In this document: positions 10,455 to 23,691 of the stretch, one piece after another
Layout of the letters: each line of letters starts with the position of its first letter
Position numbering within the stretch: position 1 is the stretch's first letter
From: Sternotherus odoratus
Taxonomy: Eukaryota > Chordata > Testudines > Kinosternidae
Assembly (NCBI GenBank): GCA_032164245.1
Contig: JAVMKO010000006.1
Span: 40,140,319-40,204,318 of the forward strand
DNA: 64,000 nt
Reading direction: 5' to 3'
The notes under the pieces: generated by a model
Seen by the model: only the letters and a program-made list of their open reading frames with translations
Databases searched by the model: none
What the model was told of the DNA's origin: nothing
Translations under genes and position numbers: made by a program

Positions 10455-11566
10455 GCATTCAATTCACACATTCAATCTGTCACTTATCTGCAAATCAGGA
10501 ACCGGGTACTCAGCTGAGTGCTTTGCAAATGCCCACACGTTTGTGCAAGGAAAGCTGGTGTCCCCACTCCTCTGTGCACAATAAGTTGTGTATGCAAAAA
10601 TAAAAGCCAGGGCTCAAAATCTTGCCCTTAATGATCTGAAGCCAAAAATAAAGTTCAGAGCTCTCACTACTTTTTATGCCTCCTTTTCACTGTTTGTTTG
10701 CTTTGACTTTTGTTTCTATGAAAAGGCTCTATGCATTTGTAACCAATTTCCCCAGCACCAATGAAATATACATGAGGTAACAGCCATTCATCCTATCTAG
10801 GGTCCTACTGAATTCACAGCCATGAAAAAACACTCATGGACTGTGAAATCTGGTTTTCCCCTGTGAAATCTGGCTGTTGCATAGGGGCTGCGGTATTGCC
10901 ACCCTTCTGTGCTGCCTCCAGAGCTTGGTGGCCAGAGAGCAGCAGCAGCAGCAGCAACACAACAGGAAGGGTGGTAATACCATACCACACAATTATGCTG
11001 TATGAACACATCTGCAAAATTTGCTATTTATGCTGTGACCAACTTAATTTAAATTATTCTGATTCTTAAGATAGTGTCTTCAGTAATTTCACATACTGGC
11101 AATTAAAGCTTGGGAGTTCCCACACAATAATTGACTCCCTAGTAAGCCAGTCCTGATTACAAGATAAGCCACACCTGGGTTGAATTGCTGATCCCAGGAT
11201 AAACACAGAGAAGAAAGTCACAGTAAAAAGGGGAATTTCAGGAGACTGCAGCTAGGTCTGTAGATACCGCAGGGAGCAAGAAGGTGTTTTCAGGGCCCTG
11301 AGTCAGCAGGGAAAAGCTGAAGAAACAGAGTGCATGGAAGAAAGCTCTCCAGGCAAGGGTGCCTGGAAGAGACACTAAACGTGAGGAGAGAGAGAGTGAG
11401 AGAGACTGAACGAACGAATGAACAAACTGAGTTTAGGGCTTGAAGGGCTAGTATGTACCAAAGGACTAAATAAACTGGACACCTCATGGGGAATATTTGA
11501 ACTGTGAGTTCTTAAAGGCTCCAAAGAAGGGTGGGAGGATAAAACAGAGTTATGTTTCAAGGAAGA
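10455..11566. other. No recognisable feature
   Basis: Contains a (CAG)n-like run near 10940 and a GAGA run near 11385. The part from about 11105 to 11560 has the GA-rich look of a retroelement leader, but I cannot classify it. Confidence 0.35.
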
Positions 11567-12079
11567 GGGTATGTCTAAACTGGCTGAGTTGCAGCACCGC
11601 TCAGAGTGCAGAAGGAAAACCACTGTTGTGTGCTCACACTCTCAACTGCCTGCACAATAGCATGTTTACACTTGCGGCACTTCATTGGTATTCAGAGCAG
11701 TGCACTCTGGGCAGCTATCCCACAGAGCATCTCTTCCTCTTCTGCTGCTAGGAGTTTTGGGAAGACTGAGGGTGTCGCGGAGCATCCTCTGTCCTGTCGC
11801 CCCATGATGCATTGCTTCGCATCCCAGCAATCCCTGTGCTTCCATCTGCATTTGGCGCCATCTTTCAACGGTTTGTGTACTCTGCACATTGCTTCTTTGG
11901 TGTGCAGGAATGGATCCTGCACTGTAAATCAATATGCTGCTTGTTCTGACTAACACATCACAAGTAGCAATTAAGGAATAATTTCAACTACAAAGGCAAA
12001 AGCAGTTCGACATTTGATCTTGTTACGCATAGGAACTATGACCTGGGACTGCTTGTGGCATTCATGGGCAGTGCTAACC

Positions 12080-13075
12080 ACAGTAGAACGCAGAAACAAG
12101 CACTGAGTGGTGGGATCACATTGTCATGCACATCTGGGATGATAAGCAGTGGTGTAGAACTTTTGGATGAGGAAAGTCACATTCACAGGACTGTGTGATG
12201 AGCTCACCCCAGCCCTGTGGTGCAAGGAGACGAGAATGAGAGGGGTCCTGCCATTGGAGAAGCATGTGGTGATTGCACTGTGGAAGCTGGCTACTCCAGA
12301 CTTCCACTTCAAATTGGTTAGTGACTGATTGGTAGAAAAGTCAACTGTTGCTTGCTTCATCAATACAAGTCCAGGGCCATTAATCAAATCCTGCTCTGAA
12401 AGACCGTGACTCTGGGCAACATGTGTGCCATTGTGGATGGGTTTGCATAAATGGGCTTTCCTAACTGCAGAGGGGCGATAGATGGCATGCACATTCCAGT
12501 TCTGGCACTAGACCACCTAGCCATCAAGTACATTAATCAGAAGGGTATTTCTCTATGGTTCTCCAGGTGCTTGTGGATCACTGTGGGCATTTCAGACATT
12601 AATGCAGGCTGGTCCAAAAAAGTGCATGACTTATGCATCTTTCAAAACACTAGCTTGTTCAGGAAGCTGCAAGCTGGGACTTTCTTCCCGGACCAGAAGA
12701 TCACCATAGAGGAAGTTGAAATGCCCATTGTGATCTTGGGAGACCCTGCCTACCCCTTAATGTCGTGACTTATGAAGCCATACATGGGGCATCTTGACAA
12801 CAGCAAGGAAAAGTTAAACAGACTCTGCAAGTGCAGAACGACTGTGCTTTTGGCCATTTAAAGGCTCGCTGGTGCTGCCTATGTGAGAAACTGGACCTGG
12901 CCAACGACAATATTCCTGTGCTTATAGCTGTGTGCTGTACACTCCATAATATTTGTGAAGGGAAGGGTGAAAGCTTCACTCAGAGCTGGAGGCTGAAATT
13001 GAACAGCAAGAGACCAGGACTATTAGAGGGGCACAGCACGGGGCCATAAGGATCAGGGATGCCTTGAGGCAGCAA
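12080..13075 (+). pseudogene. PIF-Harbinger (HARBI1-like) transposase pseudogene
   Basis: In intact elements this DDE endonuclease cuts at TWA targets and works with a Myb-like partner. The best frame, 12451-12768, gives GFPNCRGAIDGMHIPV (first catalytic Asp), then DINAGWSKKVHD (second Asp) and VILGDPAYPLMS, all typical of the DDE_Tnp_4 family. A TGA follows at once where the family has a Trp. The frame then goes on with MKPYMGHLDNSKEK up to about 12840. There a small deletion removes the place of the catalytic Glu and shifts the frame. The C-terminal CAFGHLKARW and CCTLHNICEG follow in another frame. Upstream, 12110-12330 encodes the N-terminal part (WDHIVMHIWDDKQWC), also broken. Family is sure, function is lost. 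Confidence 0.85.
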
Positions 13076-13230
13076 TTTGAAGCTGAAAGCTACTAATACT
13101 TGTTGCTATGCTTAGGAGTGCAGTGCTTGTAATGCTAAGAGGTGAGTATAATTGGTGCAGACAATGCGCTATGAAGGTTTAAGAAAATTGCCTGTTGCTT
13201 TGCAGGGTTCTGTTTGCTTTCAATTAGTGG

Positions 13231-13236
13231 AATAAA
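13231..13236 (+). terminator. Polyadenylation signal of Harbinger transposase gene
   Basis: AATAAA lies about 160 bp after the end of the transposase remnant. A minus-strand signal for the partner gene lies only about 30 bp away, giving back-to-back 3' ends. Confidence 0.5.
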
Positions 13237-13258
13237 GATTGCTTTCAAACCAAAACAA

Positions 13259-13939
13259 TTATTTTATTAAAAAACAACTGCAGGCGAGAGACAAACGAAA
13301 AAACACATCAGTACAATGGGGGCAAGGGAGGGTCCCAGGAGGAGGTGAGGTCCCGAGATGGTTAAAGATTCGTGTATGTCCAGGTATCGTATGCAACCTT
13401 GTCCTCTGGAATACAGTGCAGCAGGTACTGTGCAGTTTAGCCCTGCTGAAATAGAGGGATGGGTGTGGAGTGCAGTGGGTACTGGGAGTCTGCAGGGCTG
13501 GACTGTGATGGGGGAGGAATGGAATGCAGCAGGTACCGACTGGGTCCAGGAGCTTGATAAGAGTGTGTTGGCAGTGTCTTGGGGGGAGGGGTATGGGAAA
13601 GAGTTTTGCAACAGCAGCTGCAGGGGAGGGTGTGTGCAGAGCTGCTCGGTTTGCATTGCTAGTGCCGCCAGAAGCACGTCCACTTGGCACTCCAGAACGT
13701 TTAAGAACCGCTCTGTGGCTTTGTTCTGGTGCGCCTCGTTCTCTTTTTGCTCTCTTCTTACTGTCCCACCACTCCTTCCATTCCTGTCTTTCAGCTGCAG
13801 AGTGCATCATGACATCGCCCAGAAAGTCCTCTTGAATTCTTTGTGCCCACTTTCTAAAGCTGCACAGCTGTTCGGCTGGCGATGATAAAGAGGGAGGCAG
13901 GGCTCCCAAGGTCATAGATGTGAAGCCAAAGTGCAACAT
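13259..13939 (-). pseudogene. Harbinger second ORF, Myb-like partner remnant
   Basis: A 226-codon minus-strand frame converges on the transposase. Its N-terminal half (FRKWAQRIQEDFLGDVMMHS, then AERQEWKEWWDSKKRAKRERG) is a charged, Trp-rich helical stretch. It is like the C-terminal region of Myb/SANT-domain partner proteins of turtle Harbinger elements. The Myb domain itself would lie upstream, at about 13940-14700, but I do not see it intact. The second half is Ser/Pro/His-rich and may be chance coding. A minus-strand AATAAA lies at 13268-13263. The role is inferred from position, not from a catalytic motif. Confidence 0.45.
13263..13268 (-). terminator. Polyadenylation signal of Myb-like partner gene
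   Basis: TTTATT on the plus strand reads AATAAA on the minus strand, just past the stop of the 13939-13259 frame. Confidence 0.45.
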
Positions 13940-14400
13940 TTTACAGGAGTATTATTACAACACAGAGACCTCTTATTCAGTGATTTAAAACAGAACTAGT
14001 CCTCACACACCTATCACTAACTGGCTGACTCCAGGCAAGAACATGTGAGCCATGAGACTCCCAAAATGATGAGTAACTGCAGGGGCAGGGTAAATCGCTC
14101 TTCCCACACCCTCCTGTATGCTGGATACGTTGCTCTTGGGGAGAGCCATCACTGTCCCCATGTTTTCACAGGCTGTATTAAATATAGAAGATATCTCACT
14201 GCTGAGGGTGAGCAGAGAATCAAGGGAAGGTCTTCTCCAAGACTACAGCTTCCGCCAAAGCCCTTATGCAGCTCACGTGTGTGCAGCAATGGTTTCCTCC
14301 CCACCATGACCGGAGTTGCAATGCAGACAGCTGCTTTACTGTGCAGAAAATTACTGGTGTAGATAATTCCTGAGACACACCAACATATTTTACATAGGTC

Positions 14401-16216
14401 AAAAAAAATCCATCAGAATCTGGCATGTATTGTTTACATTGAGAGCTGAGATGAGGAAAAACAGCTGAAAATTGAAGTTTATTAAAATCATCAGGTGGGT
14501 ATTAAGCAGCATATGTAGGACAAGATTAGTGCAGATGGAGAGGTGTTTTGCAAGTCCTGACAACACTGTGGGGCAGGGGGCAAGAACACACATGAAACCA
14601 GTTTCTTCATACCCAGGCCGAAAGCTCCTGGGTGCAGTCTGATGCTTAATCATTCAAACCTCTCCATCCAAAATCACTTTAAGTGATTATGATCATTTCT
14701 GAAACTGACTCAATATGTTTTCCTTCAGATGTTTATCTTTCTCATGAGAAAGAGGGAAGTTTCTTAAGGATTATGTTGACACTAACATGTTGAAATGCTT
14801 GGTCAATTTATTTAATTCCTTCAGTGCTGTGTTTGTGGGTGTGTTGTACGTTCATGCTATGGTTCCTATTTGTGCAGCTTGGAGGAGGAAGTCCAACTTC
14901 TCTGGAAGGGTGAGAATGAAGTCAGATTAGATATAGGACAAAGTCCATTGAATGGCTTTATTTTTGTGAGGAAAATGTTGGTGTAAATATTCATCTAGCT
15001 TTAGAGACTCGAAAAAGCAGCATAGCATCAAATGGAGTAATGCAAATGTTTTGTATCGGGAGATGTTCAGAAAGCTGTGATTAGGTATACCCTCTAGTGA
15101 TACCTAATATACAGTCAAGAAGCATGTTTGTTTTAGTCTTGTATTCAGTGCTTACTGGCTTCCTCTACAGTGTATATAGGATACCACACAATGGGCAAAA
15201 TTCTGCAGGAGCATAAAGGATGGCACAAGTTAAACTCATCTAAAAGCTAATCTGCAGTGTTTTGGAATCCTTAGTGCTGCGGAATGTGTTTTTTGTATTG
15301 GGGCCTCCAGGGACTGCCACAATCAGATCTTAATAAGCGCAAATTGTTTTGGTGGTTTCAGTGCTTAGTGTGTCTGGTTCAAAGGGGTCGCAAACCAGTG
15401 AATACAATCTCTACAACTCAACCAAGTGGCTGAATGGCCACAGTTCAGTCCTGCCTGGGGGGAAATTCCCTGTGATTGGCTGCTTACCCCACTTTTCTGC
15501 CCCCTGGAGAAGGACAGTCAATCAGAGCTGCTGCTGCAGCAAGCAGGCAGCATGCTACAGCATCCCCTCAAGAGCTGACTGACCCCATTCTTACAGGAGG
15601 GAGGGAAAGGAGGGAACAGAAAGAGTCCAGCAGTTCTGCTCTCTCCTCCCCCATTCCTTCCTGTGAATAACAGAATGACTCATCTGCCACCCTCCAACAC
15701 CCTGCCTGGGAAGGGGATAGAGGAGCTCACTGGAGCCCCCCAGGTCTGGGAAAGAGGTGGACAGCCCTTGGAGCTGTAGGAGGAACAGAATTGATGTGAT
15801 GTGGGGGCAGAACTGATGTGAGGGGCCTGGGGATAGAATTGATAGGGGGTGGGAGGACAGGCAGATGTGATGTCGCTTTCATTCCTGTAGGAAATGACAC
15901 TTTGCTCCCCTGACTACTTTTTGTTTGGCTTGATACCACTCCTGCTTAAAGACCAGTGGGAGAATCTTTGAGTGAAGGCCTTCTCTGGCTACAGTGGATA
16001 GAAAAACATTCCATAATTGTCAGACTAGTTAGCTTGTGGATTTAGGGAGGTCCTAGAAGGTAATGTGGCTAAGCCAAAATGCAAACTAACCAGAAGTTTA
16101 GAGGCTGGTTCCACAGATATCTGACAATATAAGACCACGGGGGGAGACTGGAGTCTGACCATTTTACCTCAATACACTTTTCAAATGATGCTATGTTGTA
16201 GAAGGGAACAGAATTT
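14401..16216. other. No recognisable feature
   Basis: No gene or clear repeat found. A GA/CT-rich patch lies at 15590-15850. Confidence 0.4.
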
Positions 16217-16502
16217 TCGGTGCATCTTCACTACTTGCCAGATCGGCAGGTAGCGATCTCTCGCGTCTCATTAAGACACGAGAAATTGATCGCCAGCGGC
16301 ACCCCAGTCAACTCTGTAACTCCAGCTCACCGCGAGGCACAAGCTGGCGTCAACGGGGGAGCTCGCTGCCGACTGCCGCCACCATGAGGATGGCAGGTAA
16401 GTCAGCTGAAGATACGCCGACTTCAGCTACGTTATTCACGTAGCTGAAGTTGCGTATCTTTAGTCTTTCACACCCTTCCCCCCCCCCAGTGAAGACCAGC
16501 CC
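16217..16502 (+). mobile_element. Harbinger-like MITE with ATG and splice donor (copy 2)
   Basis: The left end CATCTTCACTACTTGCC is echoed inverted by AGTGAAGACCAGCCC at the right. Two hairpins are inside. One lies near 16263-16292 (TCGCGTCT...AGACACGAGA). The other is at 16418-16461, with arms GATACGCCGACTTCAGCTAC and GTAGCTGAAGTTGCGTATC around TTATTCAC. Between them lies GCCGCCACCATG (16375-16386), ten bases, and GTAAGT (16397-16402). The same arrangement is found in copy 1 on the other strand at 1501-1482. No transposase is present. Confidence 0.7.
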
Positions 16503-19500
16503 ATTATGGACTATAGATGCCTTTTTGTTTTCATTTGCTAAACCTGAGATTTTTATCTTTCCCTTATGTCTTCCATGCCTCTGATTCTTAAAGTGGCTTC
16601 AAAAGGTGAAACCCAACCAACCTCAGTGCATTAGAGAGGCACCAGAGTGGAAAAAAGTCCCACTTCTTTTGTTTTGCTCTTGTGCATCATGTAGCATTAG
16701 GGATGCCCAAAACATTTATCAATTTTTACATTTTGGAAATTTTGCTTGTTCTTGAAAGAAACATCAAGGTTTTGCTTCTGGCAAACCACAGGTCTGAGAC
16801 TGGGACTTCAATGTACTTTGATATAGCTGGCAAAACTAAGCTGCAGAAGCCAAATATTTGTTTTCCAGAATCCAGAGGAAGCTGAGGCTCTTATTCGGCT
16901 AAGGAAGTTGCAGACCTCAAATGTAGCTTCAGAACTAGCATTTAAGGATTCAGTCTTGCTGATCCTCCGTGACTTGCAGAGGATTCAGACTGATATGTCT
17001 GACATTATCTTAAATGTCTAACTTCTGCAACCCAAGTCTGAGACCAGAGTGGTTTTGTTTTTCTGATGGTCTGTCTGAATATTTTCAGATTTTCTACATT
17101 TGACTTCTGTGGTTATTATACCAAGTTTACCGTGCCATCAATATTGCACCTGTTCTGTACAGTAACCACAAACCTTTATACATGAGGCTAAATCTGTTTT
17201 ACTATTGGCTGACATCAGAGACTTTCATTATTTAATCTACTTCCACAGTATAGGTATAACTCTGATTCTATTTAAGTAAATAGTTGGGTCAGTATTTGGC
17301 TATAAGAAAAGTTCAGGAATTCTTGAATCAGAAGACTTTTTTCACTACTTTTTGGTCTTGCACAGATTAATGCAAACATTGCCCAACTCTTTCTATCAAT
17401 TCACTTACTCTGATTCCAGGTCATTGCACAAGATAAACTTCCAGTTTCAATGTTTTCATGCAAAAGCCTATCATTCTTAGATTTCTAATCTCTAATTTGT
17501 TCTCAGGCTCCTCAATTTGTCTCTTGGTTTCTTTAAGCAACAGAGTAAACATCCCATCCTGTGCTGGCCATGAAATTTGCAGGTTGACTTTTAGCTTTTT
17601 GTCTTTGAAAGTGTCCCCTTGTCTGTGGCAATAATAGTTTACTATAAATTAGGCTATCTTTTAATGCTGCTCGTTTTATCTGTGCATCACAGTTTACTCG
17701 TCAATCTGAAAGTCCAGTCTCTTAGCCCGAGGCATTCACAATGGTGGTGACTCCCATTGAAATACTGACTTTTGACCACACATGACTGGGGTTCAGAAAA
17801 CTCACTAGCTATCCTAGATTTATCTGTTTGGAATGATCAAATCAAAAATTTCTGGTCTATCCTTTTTGTCACTAGTTACAGTAATTCCAGCCAGACAGAG
17901 CTGAAAAATAAAAAGGAATCTTAGAAGCAGAGGGCCAAGAAGGTTTATGTGTTTATTTTACACATGCAAGGGGCTATAATTTGCAGGCAAATACGACCTT
18001 TATTATAAAAATTATTCCCTTCTAGCCAATATCTTTTAATTCTTAATTTCCAGTTCCAATGTAACTGTTGTTGTGCCTGGTTATTTCCTTGTTAGCGAAT
18101 GCAGTTCAGTTTGTTTTGGACATTTCCAACATGTTGTAGATTGTATCATTTTGGACACAATTGCAATGGCATTCTGATCCAATATGTTCCGTGAAGTACC
18201 TTGCATTAATTGTAAGTTTGCATCCTTGAGTACAAACTTCCGTTTCATGCTGTTATATGTTCCTCTTCTAATCACTAATCTCTCTTCTCCTCCTGCCCCC
18301 TCCCCTTAAAATTAGAGCTTTAGTGTAGAGACAAATCAGTTTTCAGGCTCATTATTTTGCAAACTTTTTTTCTATAAATGTCTAACCATGCTTTTGTAAT
18401 ATTACTTTAAAATATCTTGGAAACAAAGTGTTGGTTGCTTTTTTTTATCAAGTGAGAACTGCTGGCATCTATTTTCCCATGACTATTGATTACACCAATT
18501 CCAGCTCTACAGACCTCTACGTGCAACTATCCCCACCCACATGTTTGCTGAAATACTCTCGGCCCAATGAATCATGCTATAAATCATCACGGCTACGTGC
18601 TTAGAACTGAAAGATTGGTGTGTCATTAGGTTAGAAAATTCAAGCCTACAGCCTTACGTGATGCAATCCCTACCAGGATGCTGCTGGCAAAGATAGCAGA
18701 AATTGGTCCCCTCTGTTTTCTTTTTATTTTCCCCCAAGACCATTGACTTTGATACTTGACAATGCTATACACTGTTTTGTTTGAGACACTATAGCAGGAA
18801 AAGTACAGATTAGCATGCAATTTATTTTATGTTTAGGTTATAATGTTCTGTTCTGTTTAGAATATTGTTTTCATGTCCACTGCATAGCGTAACTTACTTA
18901 CCACAGACTTTAACTGTGTGAGGCCCCAGCATTTCTCTTTAATATATTTCCTTTGGGATTGAATTATGGACTATATGGCAGCCTTCTTTTATTTTTAGGA
19001 GATGAGACAATAGGAAAAATAATAGAGTGGAGGAAGGCCAGGTCACTTCTAAATGAAAATAATAAAGGGTGAGGTCATGTTAGAATGCGTCAGTTTCCAC
19101 TGGAAGTGAAGCCTGACTTTCTTGAGTAAACCAGCTACTTGACATTCCAATAAAGAACAATGAGCCCTGCGCGAAAAGGACTTTTTTCTTCAGGTTTTTC
19201 AGCGGCTCTTCTGAGGTTTCACAAATCCTCATCTTTGGACAACAGATCTCACTGATGTCAGCGTATCTTTCTCAGGATCATAGCAGAGGTTGAAATGCAT
19301 CACTTCCGGGACCCCAAGGTTTCCCACTAAACAGGGAGTTTCCATGATTTGAACTTGCTTGCCCTTCCTCTTTCCAGTGACAGGGTATCTCCTTGAAAGG
19401 CAAACAATATCTTAGCACAGTGAGAATTTGGCATTGCAGAAAGAAACAAGATTGTGAGACCTGTATGAAACTTTCAAAATAAATACATGAAGTCAAAATT

Positions 19501-22500
19501 TGGGGTTCCCATTCAGACTTGCTCTTTACTAAGGTGAATTGCTGGAAGGAAGGGTGGGAGGTAGGTTACTCATGCACTCATACTGGGAAATTCTTTTTGA
19601 GGCAGTTCTCTCCCTCCTCCTCCTCCTCCTCCTCCTTCCCTCCTACTCCCCTTTAAACTACAGCCTTTGCCTTCTGCACCACTGCACTGGCATTCATTTT
19701 TATACTATTTCTGCTTAATTAAATCAGACCTATTCAGACTCCAGGTTAGAAGAACAAAGGTCAAGAAAAGTCTCACACCCCTAACAACTGCTATTAAGCC
19801 CTGTTAAGCTGTAAGTGCCCTTGCTTTCAGTCCAGAAAGGGCATCCTTGACGGTTAATAAATTTGACCTCCAAATAGCAACAGTGCCACCGAAAAGCTCC
19901 CCAAAGCAAAAGGAGAAGGAATGGAATTTAGGTGCTTAACAAAAAGCCTGCGCCTAAGGCTAAACACTGCATTGCAGAGTTAGAGAAGCAGAATAGGTAT
20001 TTCTGTGAAGCTAGTGCCTTGGATGCTAGGGAGTGAAGAGAGAACCAACCCAACCTCACCAATATACTTTTATCTTCTGCAAGTTTAATTTTGAAGGCAT
20101 GAAGAAAGGAGGGAGAGGAGCGGAGCACTGGTCAGTAAAAGGACATGACACCAGCCACGTTACCTGCCTGTTAAAATGACACTCTGTATGTATGGTGCGA
20201 CATTGGTGCTTTGTGAGGACAGCGATGCAATTGGACATGAAGGGTAACAAATGTGACTTGGATATGAATTCCTGTCATTTTAAAGGTAGTTCCTCTAGAA
20301 TGGGCACAGTCTGTGCTTGGCATGAAATATAGGACCAGTTCAAGCAAATCCAGGGAGCTTGCAAAGCCATTTGATTCAGGTGCTTTGCTGCCAGGTTCAA
20401 GATTGAACGGTCAGCCTCCTTTGGCCCACACCATACGAGGAGGTGGGTTAAGGGGAGGAAGTCTATCTTGCATCCAGAAACGTTGCATGTGTTTGTGGAG
20501 GAAATTTGAAGAATATGGGACAGATGTCCCTGATCTATAGGAAGAGGAAGGAACTTGTGATTTGCCCCATTTGTTGGGCCCCTTAGTATCTCAAGACCAT
20601 GGGCTCACTTCAGGAAAGACTGTTCAATAACAGAAAAGTTAACCCAGTACCAGTTGTGATTCTAACTCCTTAGACAACACCCAGCCAGACTCATTGCTTA
20701 TTGACTCCATAGGCTTTTGCCACCTTAATATAGAATTTATGCAGTTCTACTGGAAACCTCAGTCACTCTTGACAGCAAGTAAGGAGACCCCTGTGATATA
20801 ACTGTAAAATTACACACAATCCAATTTCACTGAAGGCCCAGACACGTAGGACAGATCAGTTCCTCCTTAGAGCTCCCTCCGTTACCCATTTTTGTAGGCT
20901 TTATTAAGTAAATGAAAATGAAGCAAGAAATAGTAGCGCAATGCTAAGAATAAAGACTGAAAAAGACAAATTTAGATTATTTTCTTATAAAACTTCTGTT
21001 TAAAGTAACAGTCATATAGGTTTTGTTTCTGAAGCTTATCCCAGCTCTGGCAGCGAGTGATCCTTTACCAGACAAAGTCCTTGTCTCTTAGGATCCAGTC
21101 TGGTAAAAAAATCTTCCACTATGCAGCTGTTATCCAAAACCCCTGCCATGTGGCTGACTTCTGACCCCAGTGCTCACATTCAAAAAGGTATTTTTGGGGG
21201 GAGGGAGGATCCATGGGGTAAATCTTTGAAGTCATCCTAAGTGACTCACACTGGGTCCCCTTCTCTGTCATCCATGAACTGGTTTCTACCATCTGTATTG
21301 AGAATTGAGGAGTTTCTTCTGGATGAGCTGCTTTTAATGGGTATCAGTTCACCACTCTTGCCTAAGAGGTAAAGCTGTTGCTACGGGTGAAACTCAGCGT
21401 TGATTAATGGATCATGAGTTCTGTTCCAGCTGTGTGAGAGTTCTGTAACACATGTACAGGCAAACTATAGAGATTAGCGTATGAGTCGTCTGTTCACCAG
21501 AATTTAGGAAAGTCCAAACACTACATATTTTACTGCAATTTTAACAACTTAATTTTAATAACATTCCACTGGCATTAAGCCTGACAGATTCTCTGTTGAT
21601 ATGTAGGTGTAGAGTTGGCCTAAGCCTCTATCACAGCATTATTTATACATTCAGGCATAAATATATGCATGAAGTACATGCCTCTCAAATTATGTCTTGG
21701 GGGAGCATATTGGGTCTGAATTTGGATAAGCTACATTCTGACATGTTCAGTGAATAGATTTTCCTAAAACACAAAAATCACTGTCTGATATCTGAGCCTG
21801 AAACCCAGCACCAGGAAAAGCAATAGTTCCCAATAGACTAATAGGCCAAAAATCAGTAGTGCACTGGAAGGCATAGTGATAAATTTGGAAGGGCTCAGCC
21901 TGTTTGCACTACCACCTTCCCAGGGATTTCTGCTAGAAGACAATATCCTTAATTTGCAGTCAAGGTTTCATAGAAACATTAAAAATGGAGGGTGCCTGGG
22001 GCTATTCTGAATTATACCTCTCAAGGTTTTTGGCCGGGCCTCCTCCTCCGTGGTCATGGCTGATCACTATATGGGCTGTACTAGCCCGTTCTGAACCCTA
22101 ATGCAAAATGTAAGTTTGTGAACTCCACCAGCCAAATGGAAGTTTGTGGGGTTGAAGGGAGTCCCATTCCTTGGGATAAATCAATAGGCGTTAATCTCTT
22201 CCAGAGGTGAATGTAGTTTTGTGTATCCATATATATATATGTAATATATTGTTGGACATCTGAGAAATCAACAACTCTTCTGTACACTTTGTGTTTAACC
22301 TGTTTATTCAGGTTAATTTTGAGCATGTTAGAACACAAGAATTATGTCATTCTGTCATGAAACCTAGCATACTAGGAAAAACAATAGGTAGCCTACTCAA
22401 AGTATAAATGTCAAACAGAATTATTAATACTACTTAACACAGACCACACTGGTCTGAGTTCATTTCAGTTTGTTTTCCTTTATGTTGAATAGGAGGCGAT

Positions 22501-23534
22501 ATTGGCTACATTTTAGTTAGATTTTTAGAGTATAGTAAATATCAAGTGCAGAATTTTATGTGACCAGAGAAGAGAGTAATGGATGCATTTTTAATAAATA
22601 TGGTTCATAGAAGATTTGTAAGGAATATGATACCCAGGTATTGGAAGCCTTGTGAGATATTAACTGGTAAAACAAGAGGAAAGACTGAATAAATCCAAGA
22701 GAATCATTTTAGCCCAATTACCCAGTGAACTGTGAAAATGACTGGATTAAAGTGAAAATGTTTTTGACAGAAGAGAGAGGATTGGTTAAGTACAGAAGTA
22801 AGTTATTTGCATAGAACACAAGTGAATAGTGGAAGTCAGCTGTGTGGAAAGCTGTGTTCCCTGAATGACTTTGGATAGCTTTAGCAAAAGGTTCAATAGC
22901 TAAAATGGATGTCTGGAAAGAAAAGGGCAAATCTAGCATGCATCTCAGAAGAGAGAAAGGGATGTTAAAAATACCATTTCTAAGATTCTGACCGAGAGGT
23001 ATTTGTAAAGAAGGGGAAACCAGCTTGATAAAATGAGAAATGAAGCTGCATCATCCAAGCATATAAAATTGATATTGCTATTCAATATGGTTGAAGGGTT
23101 TTTCTGCAGCTTCTGGGGTGTCACAATTTTGATATGAGAACTCCAGTAATTTCTCCTTCTAAAGTTCTAATATTTAAAGTAGACAAACCTTTTTCCAGTC
23201 TGTGTGTGTTGTTTTTTGTTTTGTTTTGTTTCATCTACTCATAGGCCAAAATTGCACCTAAGCTCCTCAACCCATATTAAGGATACATTCTTTCAAAGGG
23301 TTGCACATATTCAGTTCAATTCCTCCCATTGACTTTAACCCATCCCTACAGATCTTCTCCCTCTACCCTCCCATCTTATGCCACTCCTAAAAAGTCTCCC
23401 CTTTTTTTTCAAGGAGACTGTGGATTTTCTTTGGTATAAAAGATGATAGAGTTCATGATTCTTTTAAGGAAAGAATTTTCAATCAAGTCAATTTCATTAA
23501 TGTCTCGGATAATGGAGTGGAGAATATGCTTAAA
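16503..23534. other. Long stretch of mostly unique DNA
   Basis: Seven kilobases of AT-rich sequence, with only a (TCC)n microsatellite at about 19611-19640 and no repeat family I can name. All long frames are short and lack family motifs. It is most likely intron or intergenic DNA. Confidence 0.45.
19611..19640. repeat. (TCC)n microsatellite
   Basis: Eight or more TCC units with slight impurity at both ends. Confidence 0.9.
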
Positions 23535-23691
23535 AATCTGCAGCAAAAGAGATTTAGGTTAGATCTTAAAATTTTCCCCTAATTATAAGGATAGTTAAGC
23601 TCTGGAAAAGGCCTCAAGGGAGGTTGTGGAATCCCCATCATGGGAGGTTTTTAAGAACGGGTTAAACAAACACCTCTTTGGGATGGTCTAG
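23535..23691 (+). mobile_element. CR1 LINE 3' end, part 1
   Basis: Contains GAGATTTAGGTTAGATCTTA, GGGAGGTTGTGGAATCCCC and TTTTTAAGAACGGGTTAAAC in order, the typical 3' wording of CR1. It stops at GGATGGTCTAG, where a hAT MITE inserted, and resumes at 24060. Confidence 0.85.

Larger units (their letters stand above)
11567..14400 (+). mobile_element. PIF-Harbinger element remnant
   Basis: The left end GGGTATGTCTAAAC matches the terminal wording of turtle Harbinger elements. It is followed by a leader with TGGGCAGCTATCCCAC shared with the three TTA-target MITEs. Inside are a transposase remnant on the plus strand and a second gene remnant on the minus strand, the usual two-gene plan of PIF-Harbinger. 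I did not find the matching right end, so the right limit is a guess. The many frame breaks show that the copy is dead. Confidence 0.6.

Noticed and set aside
11666..11956. 96-codon minus-strand frame
   Set aside because: It falls in the non-coding leader of the Harbinger remnant and matches no family.
13142..13206. Possible 65-bp intron (GTGAGTATAA to TTGCTTTGCAG) after the Harbinger transposase
   Set aside because: The signals are good, but the intron would be very short for a vertebrate and lies in a dead element. No way to support splicing here.
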